From assembly GCA_016271365.2 (NCBI GenBank), contig CM057459.1:492665501-492729500 (forward strand): DNA of 64,000 bases. The letters are read 5' to 3'. The notes under the pieces are model-generated. The model was not told the DNA's origin and did no database searches. It worked only from the letters and a program-made list of their open reading frames with translations. The DNA comes from Neoceratodus forsteri. Its lineage: Eukaryota; Chordata; Ceratodontiformes; Ceratodontidae. This document shows, in pieces, positions 11,612 through 23,169 of this stretch. How positions within the stretch are numbered: position 1 is the first letter of the stretch; every line of letters starts with the position of its first letter. A program made the position numbers and the translations under genes.

Positions 11612-12371
11612 TATTCTCTCTCTCTCTCTCTCACCTGCCCATTAATCTCTTCCAAACTTAGTCTGCCAAAATTGATGCATTTGTGGGCTCTTGCCTTTGG
11701 GCTGCAGAAACACTAAAACTGAGTAGAACTAAACTAAGATCTCACTGGAAAACAGTGGACTGGAATCTCTCCTGGTTTCTAGGGCATCATAATGCTTTTC
11801 TGGGCACACAAACCTGTTAATGGTTTCCCCCACAGTCACCTCCTCTCTAGTCTGGTTATTTTTAGAAACCCTAATTTGTGCTCTCTCCATACCACTATCC
11901 TACCTTTACACCTCCCTTCCTCATGCCTTACATCAGTGGAGCTCTATCACAGCATCTATCCATGCATGGCACTGGCTATCCAGAACTATAAAGGCCTCTA
12001 CCACATCCAAGGCCTGGCTCCTTCTGTGGGACAATCTGGTTATCAGAACTGACCAACAACCTACACACTGGCCAAGCTGGAAACAGATGGGCATAGCCCA
12101 CATTAAAGACCTCCTGATCCCAGGCACAGTAACTTTAGACAAATTTAGTGACCTGCAATCCAAATATTTTCTCCCTAAATCAGATTTTTGGAGGTACTTG
12201 CAACTGAGGAGTGCCCTTTCTCCTTTCCTTAAACCTACCCTATCTCAAGGCCCACCTGTTGAGTCTGAGCCTGACATTCAATCCTGGTTTTCCAAATCCA
12301 GAGGTTGGGCTAGCATGATCTACTCCTTGATTCCTATATCCATCCCTGACCAAAAACCAAAAGGCTTACAT
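11612..12371 (+). pseudogene. L1-clade ORF2, part 2 (C-terminal region)
   Basis: Continuation of the L1 ORF2 after the solo LTR. It opens with a CT run and then SHLPINLFQT, matching the 'LPI.lP..ff' stretch that follows 'KM.iLPK' in L1 proteins. The region to about 12360 reads in fragments with tryptophans spaced as in the L1 C-terminal domain. It is interrupted at about 12372 by the minus-strand LINE and appears to resume at about 13800. Confidence 0.65.
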
Positions 12372-13799
12372 TTTATTTATTTATTTATTTGCTTTTGTTA
12401 ACTGGGTAAGCACACTAGACAGCCAAGTGCCTATTTTCAGGTGCGATCCGGGAGGGTTACAGGTAAAAATTCATACATGAACAGTTGAGGAGTCAAGAAA
12501 ACACACAGGGAATAACAGGCATAACAGGGCTAACTCTAGAACAGGTTGGCGCAATGCAATACAATAAATGGCACATACAGGATGTAATTAGGAGGCGAAC
12601 AGCAGAGTAAACAAAAACAATGATAAGTGCCTGCGGGGGGAGGGTGCCCTAGGCAGAGGGTTGAATACTAGCTTCTCGACCGGTTACTGAAGAAGTAAGT
12701 GCAAGTAGCGCTGAGGCCCCCACCCTACCGGGCTAGGGAGAGGAGTGGGGCTCCCGGTAGTGAGCTACGAGGTGCAGGGACAGGCTGTGGAAGATTTCAA
12801 AAAGTTCCAGAGGGAGGCTTTAAAGCTTGGATGGGAGGTGGTGGACCGAGTAAGCTCAGGGAGCGAGTTCCACAGTTTAGGGGTGTATGTGTTGAAGGCC
12901 CGATCCCCCACAAGGGTGCGGATTCTAGGAACCAGGCAATCCAGGTTCGTCCCAGATCTTAGATGGTAGGATGGGGCGCCTAGCTTGAGGGGAAGGGCAA
13001 GGGCAGAGGGGGTGGCCGAGCGGTTAATGTTGTCAATGAAGTTTCCGAGTATGAAGGGCGGTGCTTCTCCAGAGGGCGCCACTCCAGGCGGCTGTAAAGA
13101 TCACAGCGGTGGGTGAGGGAAGGGGGCGGAGAGTGCGGAGCGGCAGACATTATTGTAGGCCGTGTCTCATTTTGAGATGCTGGTTTTAGGAATTGGGGCA
13201 AATGTTATGAGTCCATAGCAGAGTGAAGGGAGGAGGACCCCACCCTGGCTAGGGCCAAACGAGCAACCGGGGTGAGGCAGTTTTTAGCTCAATAAGCTAG
13301 GCCAAGCTTACCATTAGTAGCCTTACAAACATTCTGGATGTGTAGGGTAAGGTCCAACTGCAGGTCCAGGGTGACGCCCAGATACTTGGCGGCGGCTACC
13401 ATCTCCAGGGGAGAGCCGTCAGCCCCGTAGATTTGCAGGAGAGCGGGCGGGATTTTATTTTGTTCAAGGAACCAAACAGCATGGCTTGGGTTTTCTTGAG
13501 GTTGAGGGTGAGCCTATGGTCCCCCAGCCAGGTTTGGATGCGTTCGAAATCGGTATTCAGTTGGGAGTTTATTGTGGAGATGTCCCAGGAGCTGGCCAGG
13601 AGGATGAGGTCATCCACATACAGGGTGGAATGACCATGGGCAGTGATGGACGGTAGATCATTAATAAATAGTGAGAATAGGGTGGGACCAAGGACGGATC
13701 CCTGAGGGACCCCACAATGGACTAATGAGGGGTTGGAGAGGGTCTGATTGAAGTTGGTGTATTGCTGCCTGTTGGAGAGAGTTACTATGCAAGTCCTCT
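12372..13799 (-). mobile_element. Jockey-superfamily LINE, 5'-truncated, nested in L1
   Basis: Read on the minus strand it enters inside the RT domain: GVPQGSVLGPTLFSLFIND (about 13715-13655), then YVDDLILLASSW with the catalytic YVDD at 13609-13620, LTLNLKKTQAMLFG, KYLGVTLD, and a C-terminal part with LWNSLPELTRS and FKASLWNFL (about 12870-12800). The 3' end is an (AAATA)-type repeat at 12372-12390, immediately preceded by a segment shared with the SINE at 36482-36590. Frames are broken by a few stops and shifts. L2-, Rex1- or CR1-like assignment is not resolved by eye. Confidence 0.8.
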
Positions 13800-14609
13800 A
13801 AATCTTCCCATCACTACACAGGAATGGGAAAATACCTGACGGGCAGAAAATATAATCTGCATGAATAACAGTGCCTTTTATTACAAAATAAAGTTCTTCA
13901 TAGGGCATATAGGACACCAACCTAACTGCAAGCCATGAGACTACTCCCTCAGGTTCTATGCTGATGCTGTGACTCACTTGGGTGGGAACTTTTCCATATT
14001 TTATGGAGGCGCCCAGCCATCCAGACTTATTGGAAAGAGGTCCTAGCTGCTTGTAAATCAGTAATGGGTGACTCCATACCACGCAGTTCTCAACTATTAT
14101 CGTTGGGCATACCCCCCCCATTTTACTCATCCTTTAGTATGCTGGTTCATTCAGGCTGGAGTGGAGGCAAAACTCCTGCTGCTTTGAAGATGGAGATCCA
14201 TAGAAGTACCCTCACTCCAGGAATGGCTTAACTCGCTGCATCATGTGGAAACACTTTTCAGAATGTCCCATGAAGCTAAACGTATTCTGCACTTTTATTA
14301 TGACGTGTGGGCCCCTTATATATATCTTCTGCCCTTTGTAAAGTAGACCCCAAATGGACCCACAGTGAATAACTCTATGATCAGGATCCCTCCATTTACA
14401 AGGTGCCTCTCCCCTCCAGTGTAATATGCTTCCTCATGAGATGCACAAATCCGATAATGTGTCGACTCCATCTGTGTGTGTTACTGAATTACCATATACT
14501 GTATGTTTAGTACTGTTTAAATTGTGTATGTATAATTATGCTGCTACAGTGATGTCTTTTGTTTGTGTATGATAATGAAAAACTTCAATAAAAAGTATCA
14601 ACTGCAAAC
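13800..14609 (+). pseudogene. L1-clade ORF2, part 3, and 3' end
   Basis: Sequence resumes the host L1: in broken frame, LWRRPAIQTYWKEVL (about 14004-14050) matches the L1 C-terminal 'H.lW.Cp....fW..v' zinc-knuckle region. The 3' UTR runs from about 14340 and ends with AATAAAAAGTATC just before the right target-site duplication. Confidence 0.6.
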
Positions 14610-14623
14610 AAGTATCACATGTT
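14610..14623 (+). repeat. Right target-site duplication of the L1 element
   Basis: Exact copy of the 14 bases at 3123-3136, placed just beyond the A-rich end of the L1. Confidence 0.9.
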
Positions 14624-15449
14624 CACTTAAATACCAGGCAAGTGTGTTATCTGAGCTGTCATAGCCAAATAAATGTTCATTAATTTCTGTACTTGTGTCT
14701 CCGCCCCCCCCCTCCCTTTGGCTATATAATTCTTTAATTCATTCTTTATCTGGCAAAGGTAAGATTCTGCTTGGCGTATGGACCTGCTTTGTGATACGTA
14801 TTAGAAAGTGTATGACATTCTAGAGATAAAATGTGTGTTAACACAATTACTGTACATTCATTAATTCCCTGCTTTAGGCTAAATGAAAAACAGGAAATCA
14901 CCTCAACATTTTGATATCAACTATCCCTGGCTTCTTTAAAAAAAACACGTTTTATAGTCAGTGTTTTATTTGGAGATTCCTACATTAAATTTTGTACGGA
15001 AAAAAATGGCAATGTAAATGCCTCCGTTACTTTTACAGAAATATTAGTTATGTCATTAATTCAGTAAGTGCATTAAACTTCTGAATATGAAATTATATTA
15101 CTAGTGTTTAAAATGTATTTATTTAAATGTTTTCACCAGAAAACGCATACTGAGCAGAGAATAACTGATTTCTCAATGTTTTCTTAGGAATGGGGAAAGA
15201 GAGCAGAACACTACACAAAAAACATAAACAAAAACAGCAATGTCACTCAAATAAAAATAAAAAAAATTAAAAAAAGGATTCAGGTATAAGTAACAAGTTC
15301 AGTCATTGAAAAAAGACTGCAGAATAACTACATCTGCAATGTAGAGAAATGTGAATGAATGAGGTAAGTGCAAAGTGCACTTGTAAACTGTGAGATATTT
15401 TTATCTAAGGGAATTTTCCATTTCGGTTCTTTAGTTTCAGTTTATTTAT
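14624..15449. other. Unassigned AT-rich sequence
   Basis: AT-rich with A-runs near 15250-15280 and a C-run at 14702-14712. No gene or repeat family recognised. Its right part may be the 3' UTR of the minus-strand LINE that follows. Confidence 0.4.
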
Positions 15450-18400
15450 TATACTGGAAAGGCATGTGACTAAACGTTTCCTGTTTTCACAAGTGTCCAG
15501 TTTCGGACTAACAAAATGGGTAGTAATAAAAAATACAAAGGAAATGCTATACAGAAGAACAAAAACAAAACAATAAATTCATACAAGACTAGCAACCAAA
15601 CGTTCTTAAGACTAAAATAAAGTGCCAATGTGAAGTGAGGCATACATCTTGTGTCAGACAGGAGTCTAAGGGTAACCAAAGGGAAATGGGAAAGCTGAAA
15701 GGGGGAAGCAGCATGAAGAAGCTTTAATAGGGGATGCAGGTTGAGCAGCAGGTTAGGGACAGTTAAGATAAAGGGCAATTACAAGTGAAGGATTGGGAAA
15801 GGTGTTTCCTAAGGTTGAGCTTAAAAAAGCAATAGAGAGAGACACTGGATTAAAGAGGAAGGCAGATTGTTGAAAAGTTTGGTGCCCTTGTATGAGAGGG
15901 AGTTTTGGCCTTGGGAGGTCTAACAGAAAGGGAGGGAGAAGTAGAGCGTGGAGGACTGTCTGGTGGTCTGGGAGGGGGCTGATTTAGGGAAGAGGGATGA
16001 GATGCCATTAGGAAGAAGTTCAAGGGTAAGTTTGTGGAAAAAGGTAAGGATTTTGCTATTGAGCCTGTCCTCAAGGTGGGACCAGTTAGTGAGTGTGTGC
16101 AGGTCGAAGTGGTGGGTAAGTCGAGGGAGGCCAGAGACAAAATGAATAACAATGTGGCAGGTGCACCAAAGCCTGTTGTGATTCCTTTGAGAGAGAGAGG
16201 GATAGAAAATTAGAGCACCATAGTCAAAAATGGGGATCAGGAAACTGGTAGCTAGGAGAGTCTTGGAATCAGGGGTGAGGAAAGGTTTTACTTGGTATAA
16301 CAGGCCAATCCATTGGTGGGCTTTCTTAATCATCTGATTGGTGTGGGATTCAAAATTGAGACAGCAGTCAAGGTGCTGGCCTAGGTATCTGAATTCAGAA
16401 ACTCTTTCAATGGGTTTACTGTCATTGTCAAAGAGTGAGAAATCAAAAGCAAGAGGTTTCTGGGAGCTGGAGAAGACCATGGATTTTTTGGGGTTTTGTT
16501 TGTGTTTGGTACCTACCCTTTAGCCAAGAACCATGAGTGGAGTCTGTGGAAGTCAAGCTGAAGTTTGTTGAGAAGGGTAGTGGGGTCCTTATCCTTGCAG
16601 AAAAGTGCTGAATGGTCAGGACAGAGTATGAGCTCAGTCTGGGTGCAAATTTCGGGAAGGGAGTTAACCACCATGAAGAAGAGAAGGGACCCAGAATGGA
16701 CCCCTGGGGCACTTTGTATCAGAGCAGTTTTGGTATTGTGTCCTGCCCTATATCAGTGTTGCGCTTCCGTCTGAAAGTTGTGTTTTTCAGGAAATTAGAT
16801 GGTTTGTTTATGGACTATTTTTTCAATAATCTTGGAAAGGAGAACCATGAGGGAAATGGGTCTGTAGTTGGTAATATCATCTTTGGGGCCAGATTTATGG
16901 AGGGAATTTGATGGTAGTGCATTTCCATTTTAAAGGGAACGACTCAGTGCAGAGGGAGTAATTAAGGATGTTAGTAAGTGGAATGGCTACGGATTCACAG
17001 ACCAGTGTGAGGATCTGGCAGTCAATGTTATCTTGCCCAGTATGAGGCCTGGGATCATTTGCTTTAACGTTTTACAAGCTCTTGGGGGGAAAGGTGATGG
17101 AAGTAAAAGCTGGGATGGTGGTTAGGGGGAAGGAGGGAGGACGGTCCAGGGACAAGGGAAGTGTTTAGCTTATACTTGTCTAGGTCACCAAAATAACAAT
17201 TAAAAAGAGAGGCAATTTCTGGGGGATCAGAGACTAACTGTTAACTGGAGGAGAGGCTGATTTGTTCACAGCTTTGTCCTCTGCCGGTGAGGTAATTTTA
17301 GAAGTTCCAGGCGTGCCTAGGGTTGCCACTTGAGTTATGCTGTTTTTTCAGTCAGGAAGCTGAGGTTTGCAGAGCAGACTGCTGATTTACAGCTGTTGCA
17401 TAGGGTTTTGTACTGTTCAAGCAGGACGGGAAGCTTAAGTCTCCTGTACTTCTTTTCCTCATGAGGTTGAGGACTTCAGAGGAGAGCCATTTGTGGCTGT
17501 GACCTTTGACCCTGTTTTTTTTCAGAGGGATGAGGGAGTCACATATGGCAAGGAAGTTTCTACTGAACATTTCAAGGGCATAGTCAATGTCAGTTATGGA
17601 TTCGGTAAATGACCAGTCAGTGGCTAGGGCAATGTTAGAGAATTCAGCGGGATTAAGTTCCTTGAGCTTTCTGGTATGCATGTATTTGTGGACTTTGTTG
17701 AGGGTTTTGGCTGAACAGCTGCAGTATATCACACAGTGGTCACTTATGGAATCAGGAAGGACTTCTGAGGAGGTGATATGGGAAGGCTTGGAGACAAGGA
17801 TCCAGTCCAGAACAGATTCATACGCATTTCTATAGTTCATGCATGTTGGGGTGAGGCCATGGCTGATAATGGATTCTTTGGCATGATTTGACTGTGGTGA
17901 TTTCCAGTTAAGATTAAAATCACCAAGGATTATCCATTCCCTACCCTGGGGAAGTGAGTTCTTAATGCTGAGAAAAACATCCAGTTCAGAGGAGGGGGTG
18001 GCAAGGGGGAGATAGGTAATGCTAATGGTTATTATTTTGTTTTTGCCCAGGAGGAGATTCATGGACAGGGATTTGAGGTTAGAGTTAGCAACTGATGTTA
18101 CAAGTTCAGTGGCTCAGAGGTGGTTGGCAACCCATAAGAGGCAACCACCCCCTTGTTTGCCATGTCTGTCATTTCTGAAAAGGGAGTACCCTTCTAAGCT
18201 AATTTCATTGGAAAGGATCCTGTGGATTAGCCACGTTTCAGAGAGGGCAGTAATATCGGAGGGATCTGTGGCGAGCCAGGATTCAAGAAGTTTTTTTTTT
18301 TGCTAAGAGACTTTGGATGTTTAGGTGTGTTATTTTAAGCTGACCAGAGTGTCTAGGAGGAGGGAGGTGGATTCCAGAGGCTTCTTGCTTGTGTCTGGAG

Positions 18401-18800
18401 TTAGGGTGAATGGACCCTGAAAAGAGGCAGAGGAGCAGGGGGAGGAGCCTCCTGTGTCTGTTGTAGGCAAATATGGAGAGCTTTGGGGATCTGAGCCTGG
18501 CATGGTAAACACAGAAACATAGAAACATGTAGGTGGGGGAGCACTCATGAAGAAGGCAGAGTTTGATTAGGTAGAGGTTAAGGGTAGGGCTGCTGAGATA
18601 GAGGCAAGAGTGTGTAGTAGTAGTAGTAGTAGTAATGTACTGGTAGAGAAAGAGTAAGGAAAAGGGCAAGGTGGATGAGTGCAAAGGGGGAACAAGGTGG
18701 GCAGGTGTGTGAAGTAGAGGAGTTAGGGGGACAGATGGGCATTGAGGAAAGGAGTGTGGGGATGGATAGGCAAAGGGGTGGTAGGGTAGTGTCATAGTGG
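15450..18800 (-). mobile_element. APE-type LINE with endonuclease, RT and C-terminal domain, decayed
   Basis: Minus-strand non-LTR retrotransposon. The endonuclease starts at about 18350 with LKITHLNIQSLLAKK (the classic APE domain opening), continues through WIILGDFNLNWKSP (about 17945-17900) and reaches the catalytic SDHC near 17740. A linker with KWLSSEVLNLMRKR follows (about 17500). The RT block MPQGSILGPFSS begins at 16712, and after it come VSEFRYLGQHLDCCLNFESH and AHQWIGLLYQVKPF (about 16400-16250). The C-terminal end reads SYKGTKLFNNLPSSLIQC (about 15890-15840), equivalent to the 'WN.LP..l' end of CR1/L2/Rex-like elements. Several frameshifts and stops. Upstream (18578-19021) a hydrophobic frame of unknown meaning may be a decayed ORF1 or leader. 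Confidence 0.82.
18488..18636. repeat. Short simple repeats (ACATAGAA-like and (GTA)n)
   Basis: AAACACAGAAACATAGAAACAT near 18509-18530 resembles the CR1-type terminal repeat. A GTAGTA run of about seven units lies at 18613-18634. They produce a poly-tyrosine frame on the minus strand that should not be called a protein. Confidence 0.6.
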
Positions 18801-20343
18801 TCCCTTATGAGGTCAGATAGTGTAATCAGTGATAGTAGTGATGCACTGAGGAGTGCAGTTGGGATATGTTTTATAATGCTGAAATTTGATGGATTTCCTG
18901 GGGTGGGGGTAATTAACAGTATTAAGAAATAGTGGAAATGGAGATTTCCTGTAGAAAGGATAAGGAGAGAGCAAATGCGGAGTTTGAAATTGCTATGAGG
19001 GAGGGAAGAGAGGAGTATCACTGCCCTGATGAGAGTAGGGGTTATTTCAGCCGCAGTGTTGCCTTGCTGTTGTTTTATGAAAAGAGCAGTATGAGAAGGT
19101 TGAGGGTTAAAGTTGTCAGAAGTTGGTTAAAATGCTAGAATGAAGTTCATGTAGACAGGAGTCTTAAAATACTGAAATGTGGGTGAAACGAGAGACAAAG
19201 AAAAAAGAGATGTTTGTACAGGTAAAGAGTGTAAACATAAGGAAATGTTCTGCAGAATTAGAGGTACAAGAGATGTTTATTCCTGGAATAGGATGTGGTG
19301 CCCTCTAGTGGGTTAAATCTATAGAAAGTGAAAGGGAAACTAGACACTTATCAATGGGCATAAGGTGGGATGTGTCTAAGGTAGCTATAAAACAAAGAGT
19401 CCAGATAGGGCAGAAAGGAGGGGGTGGGTGGGAAGCCGGCATTTTGCACTAGCGGGAAGGCTAGATCAGCAGAGATTTCAATTAGATAACAGCCTTAGGG
19501 CTGAGCAGCAGCCAACTGTTTAAATTAAACAAAGTAACAGAGAACCAGGACAGTTCCAATATGAAGGCTGGATAATTTTAGCAGTGGCCAACTTGGTCCG
19601 TGCTCTGAGCAGGTGGAACAAAGGAACAGGGAGGTGCCATCCAAAAAGGTGCCCAGTTCAAATTTTCAGGGCTCGCCTGAGAGCTGGATGTATACCTTGT
19701 TTGTGGGAGGGCAGGCTGAGAGTGGCTCTTTCACGGAAGCAGCAGAAAATCCACACTGCAGGGGCAGAAAAGAGGAGCTGCAGAGGGAAGGGAGGGAGAT
19801 TAAATAAAGCACAAGGGGAAGGGATTGCATAAAGAAGGGAGGACTAAGGAGTCAGGTTTCACAGAAAGAGAGAGAGAAGGAAAAAAGTGAGAGGCAAGGT
19901 GAAAGCAAAGAGAGGAAATAGCTGCAAAAGGAGATGAATTAAAGGAAATACATTTCATACAAGGTAAAATCAGCAGCTAAACAGAGTTTAATTTACAAGA
20001 GATACATGTAACACATGAGTACAAATTAGTAAAAATACATTTCACACAATCTTCCACCAATTCAATTAAATTCAAGGCTGAATCAGCAGTGATTTCAATT
20101 AGATAACAGCCTTAGGGCTGAGCAGCAGCCGACTGTTTAAATGAAGTTTATGGTTGAGCAGCCACCGACTATTTAAACTAAATAAAGTAAAAGAGCACCA
20201 GGACAGTTCCAGTATGAAGGCTGGATAATTTTAACGGCGACTGACTTGGTCCAGGCTCTGAGCAGGTGGAACAAAGGAATAGGGAGGTGCCATCTGAAAA
20301 GATGGCAAGTTCAAATTTTCAGGGCTGGATGCATACCTTGTTT
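18801..20343 (-). repeat. Probable LINE 5' leader with a duplicated ~300-bp block
   Basis: The block at about 19462-19760 (opening GATTTCAATTAGATAACAGC) is repeated at about 20090-20400 with high similarity. It includes the segments GGTGGAACAAAGGAA and TTCAAATTTTCAGGGCT in both copies. The duplicate sits on the 5' side of the minus-strand LINE and leads into a tandem array. I see no coding signal. Calling it a LINE 5' UTR is inference from position. Confidence 0.55.
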
Positions 20344-20802
20344 GTGGGAGGGTGGGCTGGGTGGATCCATCATGGCAGTGGCAGAAAATCCACACTGCAG
20401 GGGGCAATGAAGAGGAGTTGCAGTGTGGGAGGGAGGGCTGAGAGAGGCTCCTTCATGGCAGCAGCAGAAAATCCACACTGCAGGGGCAGGGAAGATGAGC
20501 TTGTTTGTGGGAGGGCAGGCTGGGAGAGGCTCCTTCATGGCAGTGGCAAAAAATCAACACGCAGGGCAGGGAAGAAGAACTTGATTGTGAGAGGGCAGGC
20601 TGGGAGTGGCTCCTTCATAGTGGCAGCAGAAAACCCACACTGCAGGGGCAGGGAAGAGGAACTTGTTTGTGGGAGGGCAGGCTGGGAGAGGTTCCTTCAT
20701 GGTGGTGGCAAAAAGTCAACACGCGGGGCAGGGAAGAAGAACTTGTTTGTGGGAGGGCTGGCTGGGAGTGGTTCCTTCATGGTGGCGGCAGAAAAAATTT
20801 AG
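20344..20802. repeat. Tandem array of six ~80-bp units with alternating unit types
   Basis: Unit starts fall at about 20344, 20423, 20507, 20587, 20669 and 20749, a period of 79-84 bp. Each begins GTGGGAGGGCAGGCTGGGAG or a close variant. Two versions alternate: one with AATCCACACTGCAGGGGCAG, one with ATCAACACGCAGGGCAGG, so the later part has a ~162-bp dimer period. The array abuts the likely 5' leader of the LINE. A 178-residue open frame running through it is a by-product of the repeats, not a gene. Confidence 0.85.
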
Positions 20803-23169
20803 GGAGAACTTCACTGTGTAGCACATATGATGCAGAGAATCTACTGAAGAAGCATCAGAATATATCATAATCAAGACTGTTGATAGTCTTATAAGTATCC
20901 CATGATTAAAACAAAAAAACATTTGTGCACTTTCTCTGGCTGATGCCATACTTCCCAAAACATTTCTCTGTTTTGTATATTCTGCCTATGCAACTGCTAT
21001 CACAATGAACAGAAATGAATTAGTCAGTTTTTTTTTTGTCACAATAGCCACTCTGTCTTGCTCCAGATCTATTTCCTCATGTCAGAAAATGTTACAAATG
21101 TAGGGATTTCATGACAAAATATACTATGTTTAGCTGGAAATATTTCCACTGTGGAAGAATAGCAGTTATTCTTTTTTAACTCCCTCTCACAATTTAATCT
21201 CTGCAAGTGGGAATTTCATTGTGCTTCAGATTAAATGGATTATATGATATCACCCAAATAATAGCATTTTATTTGCTTCAATTATTTTTTTTTAGCATGA
21301 TCTCATGAGTTTGTACAGAAACAATCATACTCAACATTCTTTTGGCATTGCAATGCCTGTCTCTTTCTATATTAGGTCATGGAACAGAATAGACAAGCAC
21401 ACACTAGAACAGAATATTACAGGCCGTTCATGCTGAAGCATAATTTACAACAAAGAAAATAGAAATAAGTTCACTACATCAGAAGGAAGAATGTTTGAGT
21501 GTTTGTACCTTATCCAAATTTTTTGGCTACAACATCTAGAAGTCTTGCAACCAAAACTTTAAATCCTGTAAAGAGGTGCCAGAGACCCCATTTGGATAAT
21601 CAAAATTAATTGGAGATCAGCTAGGGTTCGGAAGGCAGAGGAGTATTTATTAAAAAAATAAGCACTGGTGCTCTGCAGCAAACTTTAATGTCACTTGAAA
21701 ATAAATTTAATTTATGTAGTCATGAAGATGAATTAAGGCTGAACAAGAATCAGTCAATCCACTCTGATCTGATGCCTTATGTGCGATTACTCAGAATTTC
21801 TCTGCCCCTCTAAATTCTCCCTGCCTCCCACCTCTCGCATGTTCCTAATATCTTACTTGAAGATATCCTACTGTACCTGAACCCTGTTGTAGTCCCAGCA
21901 CTGACTAGATTGCTAGGTGAACTATTTCTCCTATCCACCACCCGCTGTGTGAGAGTATTTTCTGGCATCCCTTGTGAGTTCTTCTATCCCTTTCAGCTTG
22001 TGGTTGTGCCCCAAGGTGGTTGTACTGTTCCTCAGCTCCAATAACTCTATGGAATCTGCTCTGTTGTATCCCTGTATGTGCTAGTTTCTATTATATCCCC
22101 CACTCCCCTCCAGGGCTGGCCATAGGTATGCTGTGTCCCTAGGGGGGACTTGAAAATGGTAAACCTTGGCAAAACATTTTAACCCCACCAACAACCCCCA
22201 ATCAGATGGCCAAATCCCCACACCAGTCACCAAAAGTCCTTACTTTGGGTCTGTCTCAGGCTGCATTGCTCCTAGGTTATTTGTACAACTGTTCCTAACA
22301 TGAATTATGTTTAAAAAGACAGCCTATGATCTTCTAATTTTCTATGCCAGATATCTCTTAGAATTTTACTATTAGACAAAATAGGTATCCGCAAGTTATT
22401 TTATTATGCCTGATCTTTTTTTACATGTATCATTTAGAATGTGTTATTATTGCTATCAAAAAAAACTGTTTTTGTTTTTACTGAACTTTTACCATTAGCC
22501 AGAAATTAAATTGTGAAGGAGCTCATAGGAACTCAGTTCCACCACCTCTTACAAAATTGTATGAGAGTCCCTGTGCACCTGAAGTTTTTCTTCATTGAAT
22601 ACTAGCGGAGAGTTCCATTTCCTCAGAATGACAGTGCCACAACCTAAAAATCTAGACGTGAGAAGTCCTCCATCTAAACATTTCTGGTCTAAATACTGTT
22701 TCTAGTCAAAAAATAGACATCAAACATAAAATACTGTAGGTTGCAAACAGAATGCAGTATTTTTTTTTCAAATACTACAATGAAAATGTCCAGCAGTCAA
22801 TTTATATTCAAATATTTGAAGTGAAGTACAACATAGTCAGAAATCTCAAGAAAGATCTTTTTGAATTTGAAATTATTATACCTCATTTGCTGAGCATTTT
22901 AATGTTCATGCTTGCACAAATTTGCAATTACACTGGCAAGATTTGGTAAAAATTCTCATTTTTGGCATATTTAATCAGATCATGAATGGATACAGTACAT
23001 AACACATATTGGAATGAGAACTGAGGGAGGAATGAGGGAATTTGCAATTTTTGCAAATAGTTGTTAATTATACTAGAGTTGTCATGTACTACAGAGTGTG
23101 AGGTGGGATGCATGGATGTTTGGCAGCCTTTATCCATCCGGTCAATGCCCCTGGTAATCAATCAAGTGA
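20803..23169. other. Unassigned AT-rich sequence
   Basis: More than 2.3 kb with no recognisable gene. A short stretch around 22500-22570 (GAGCTCATAGGAACTCAGTTCC) has the look of a dispersed repeat, and 22105-22145 (GGGCTGGCCATAGGTATGCT) likewise, but I cannot assign either. The plus-strand frame at 22752-22949 has low-complexity AT-rich codons and no domain. Confidence 0.45.

Larger units (their letters stand above)
3137..14609 (+). mobile_element. Full-length L1-clade LINE, host to two later insertions
   Basis: A non-LTR retrotransposon defined by the exact 14-bp duplications on both sides. It starts with a G-rich leader containing AACAAGATGGCC, carries an ORF1-like segment (3385-4115) and an L1-type ORF2 (from 7148), and ends near 14590 with AATAAAAAGTATC. 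It is split by a gypsy solo LTR (9630-11611) and a minus-strand LINE (12372-13799). Removing both leaves about 8.06 kb. That is long for L1, mainly because ~3 kb lies between the ORF1-like and ORF2-like parts, so an unrecognised extra insertion there is possible. Many stops and frameshifts make it inactive. Confidence 0.85.

Noticed and set aside
9620..11620. 5-bp target-site duplication for the solo LTR
   Set aside because: The flanking bases ACACT and TATTC do not match, so no duplication is claimed.
19023..19050. CTGATGAG considered as another hammerhead core
   Set aside because: No GAAA box, stem II or stem III in the right positions; chance occurrence of the octamer.
20266..20802. 178-residue plus-strand open frame
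   Set aside because: It is a translation of the ~80-bp tandem units; the same fragment recurs with frame changes and there is no domain or codon bias.
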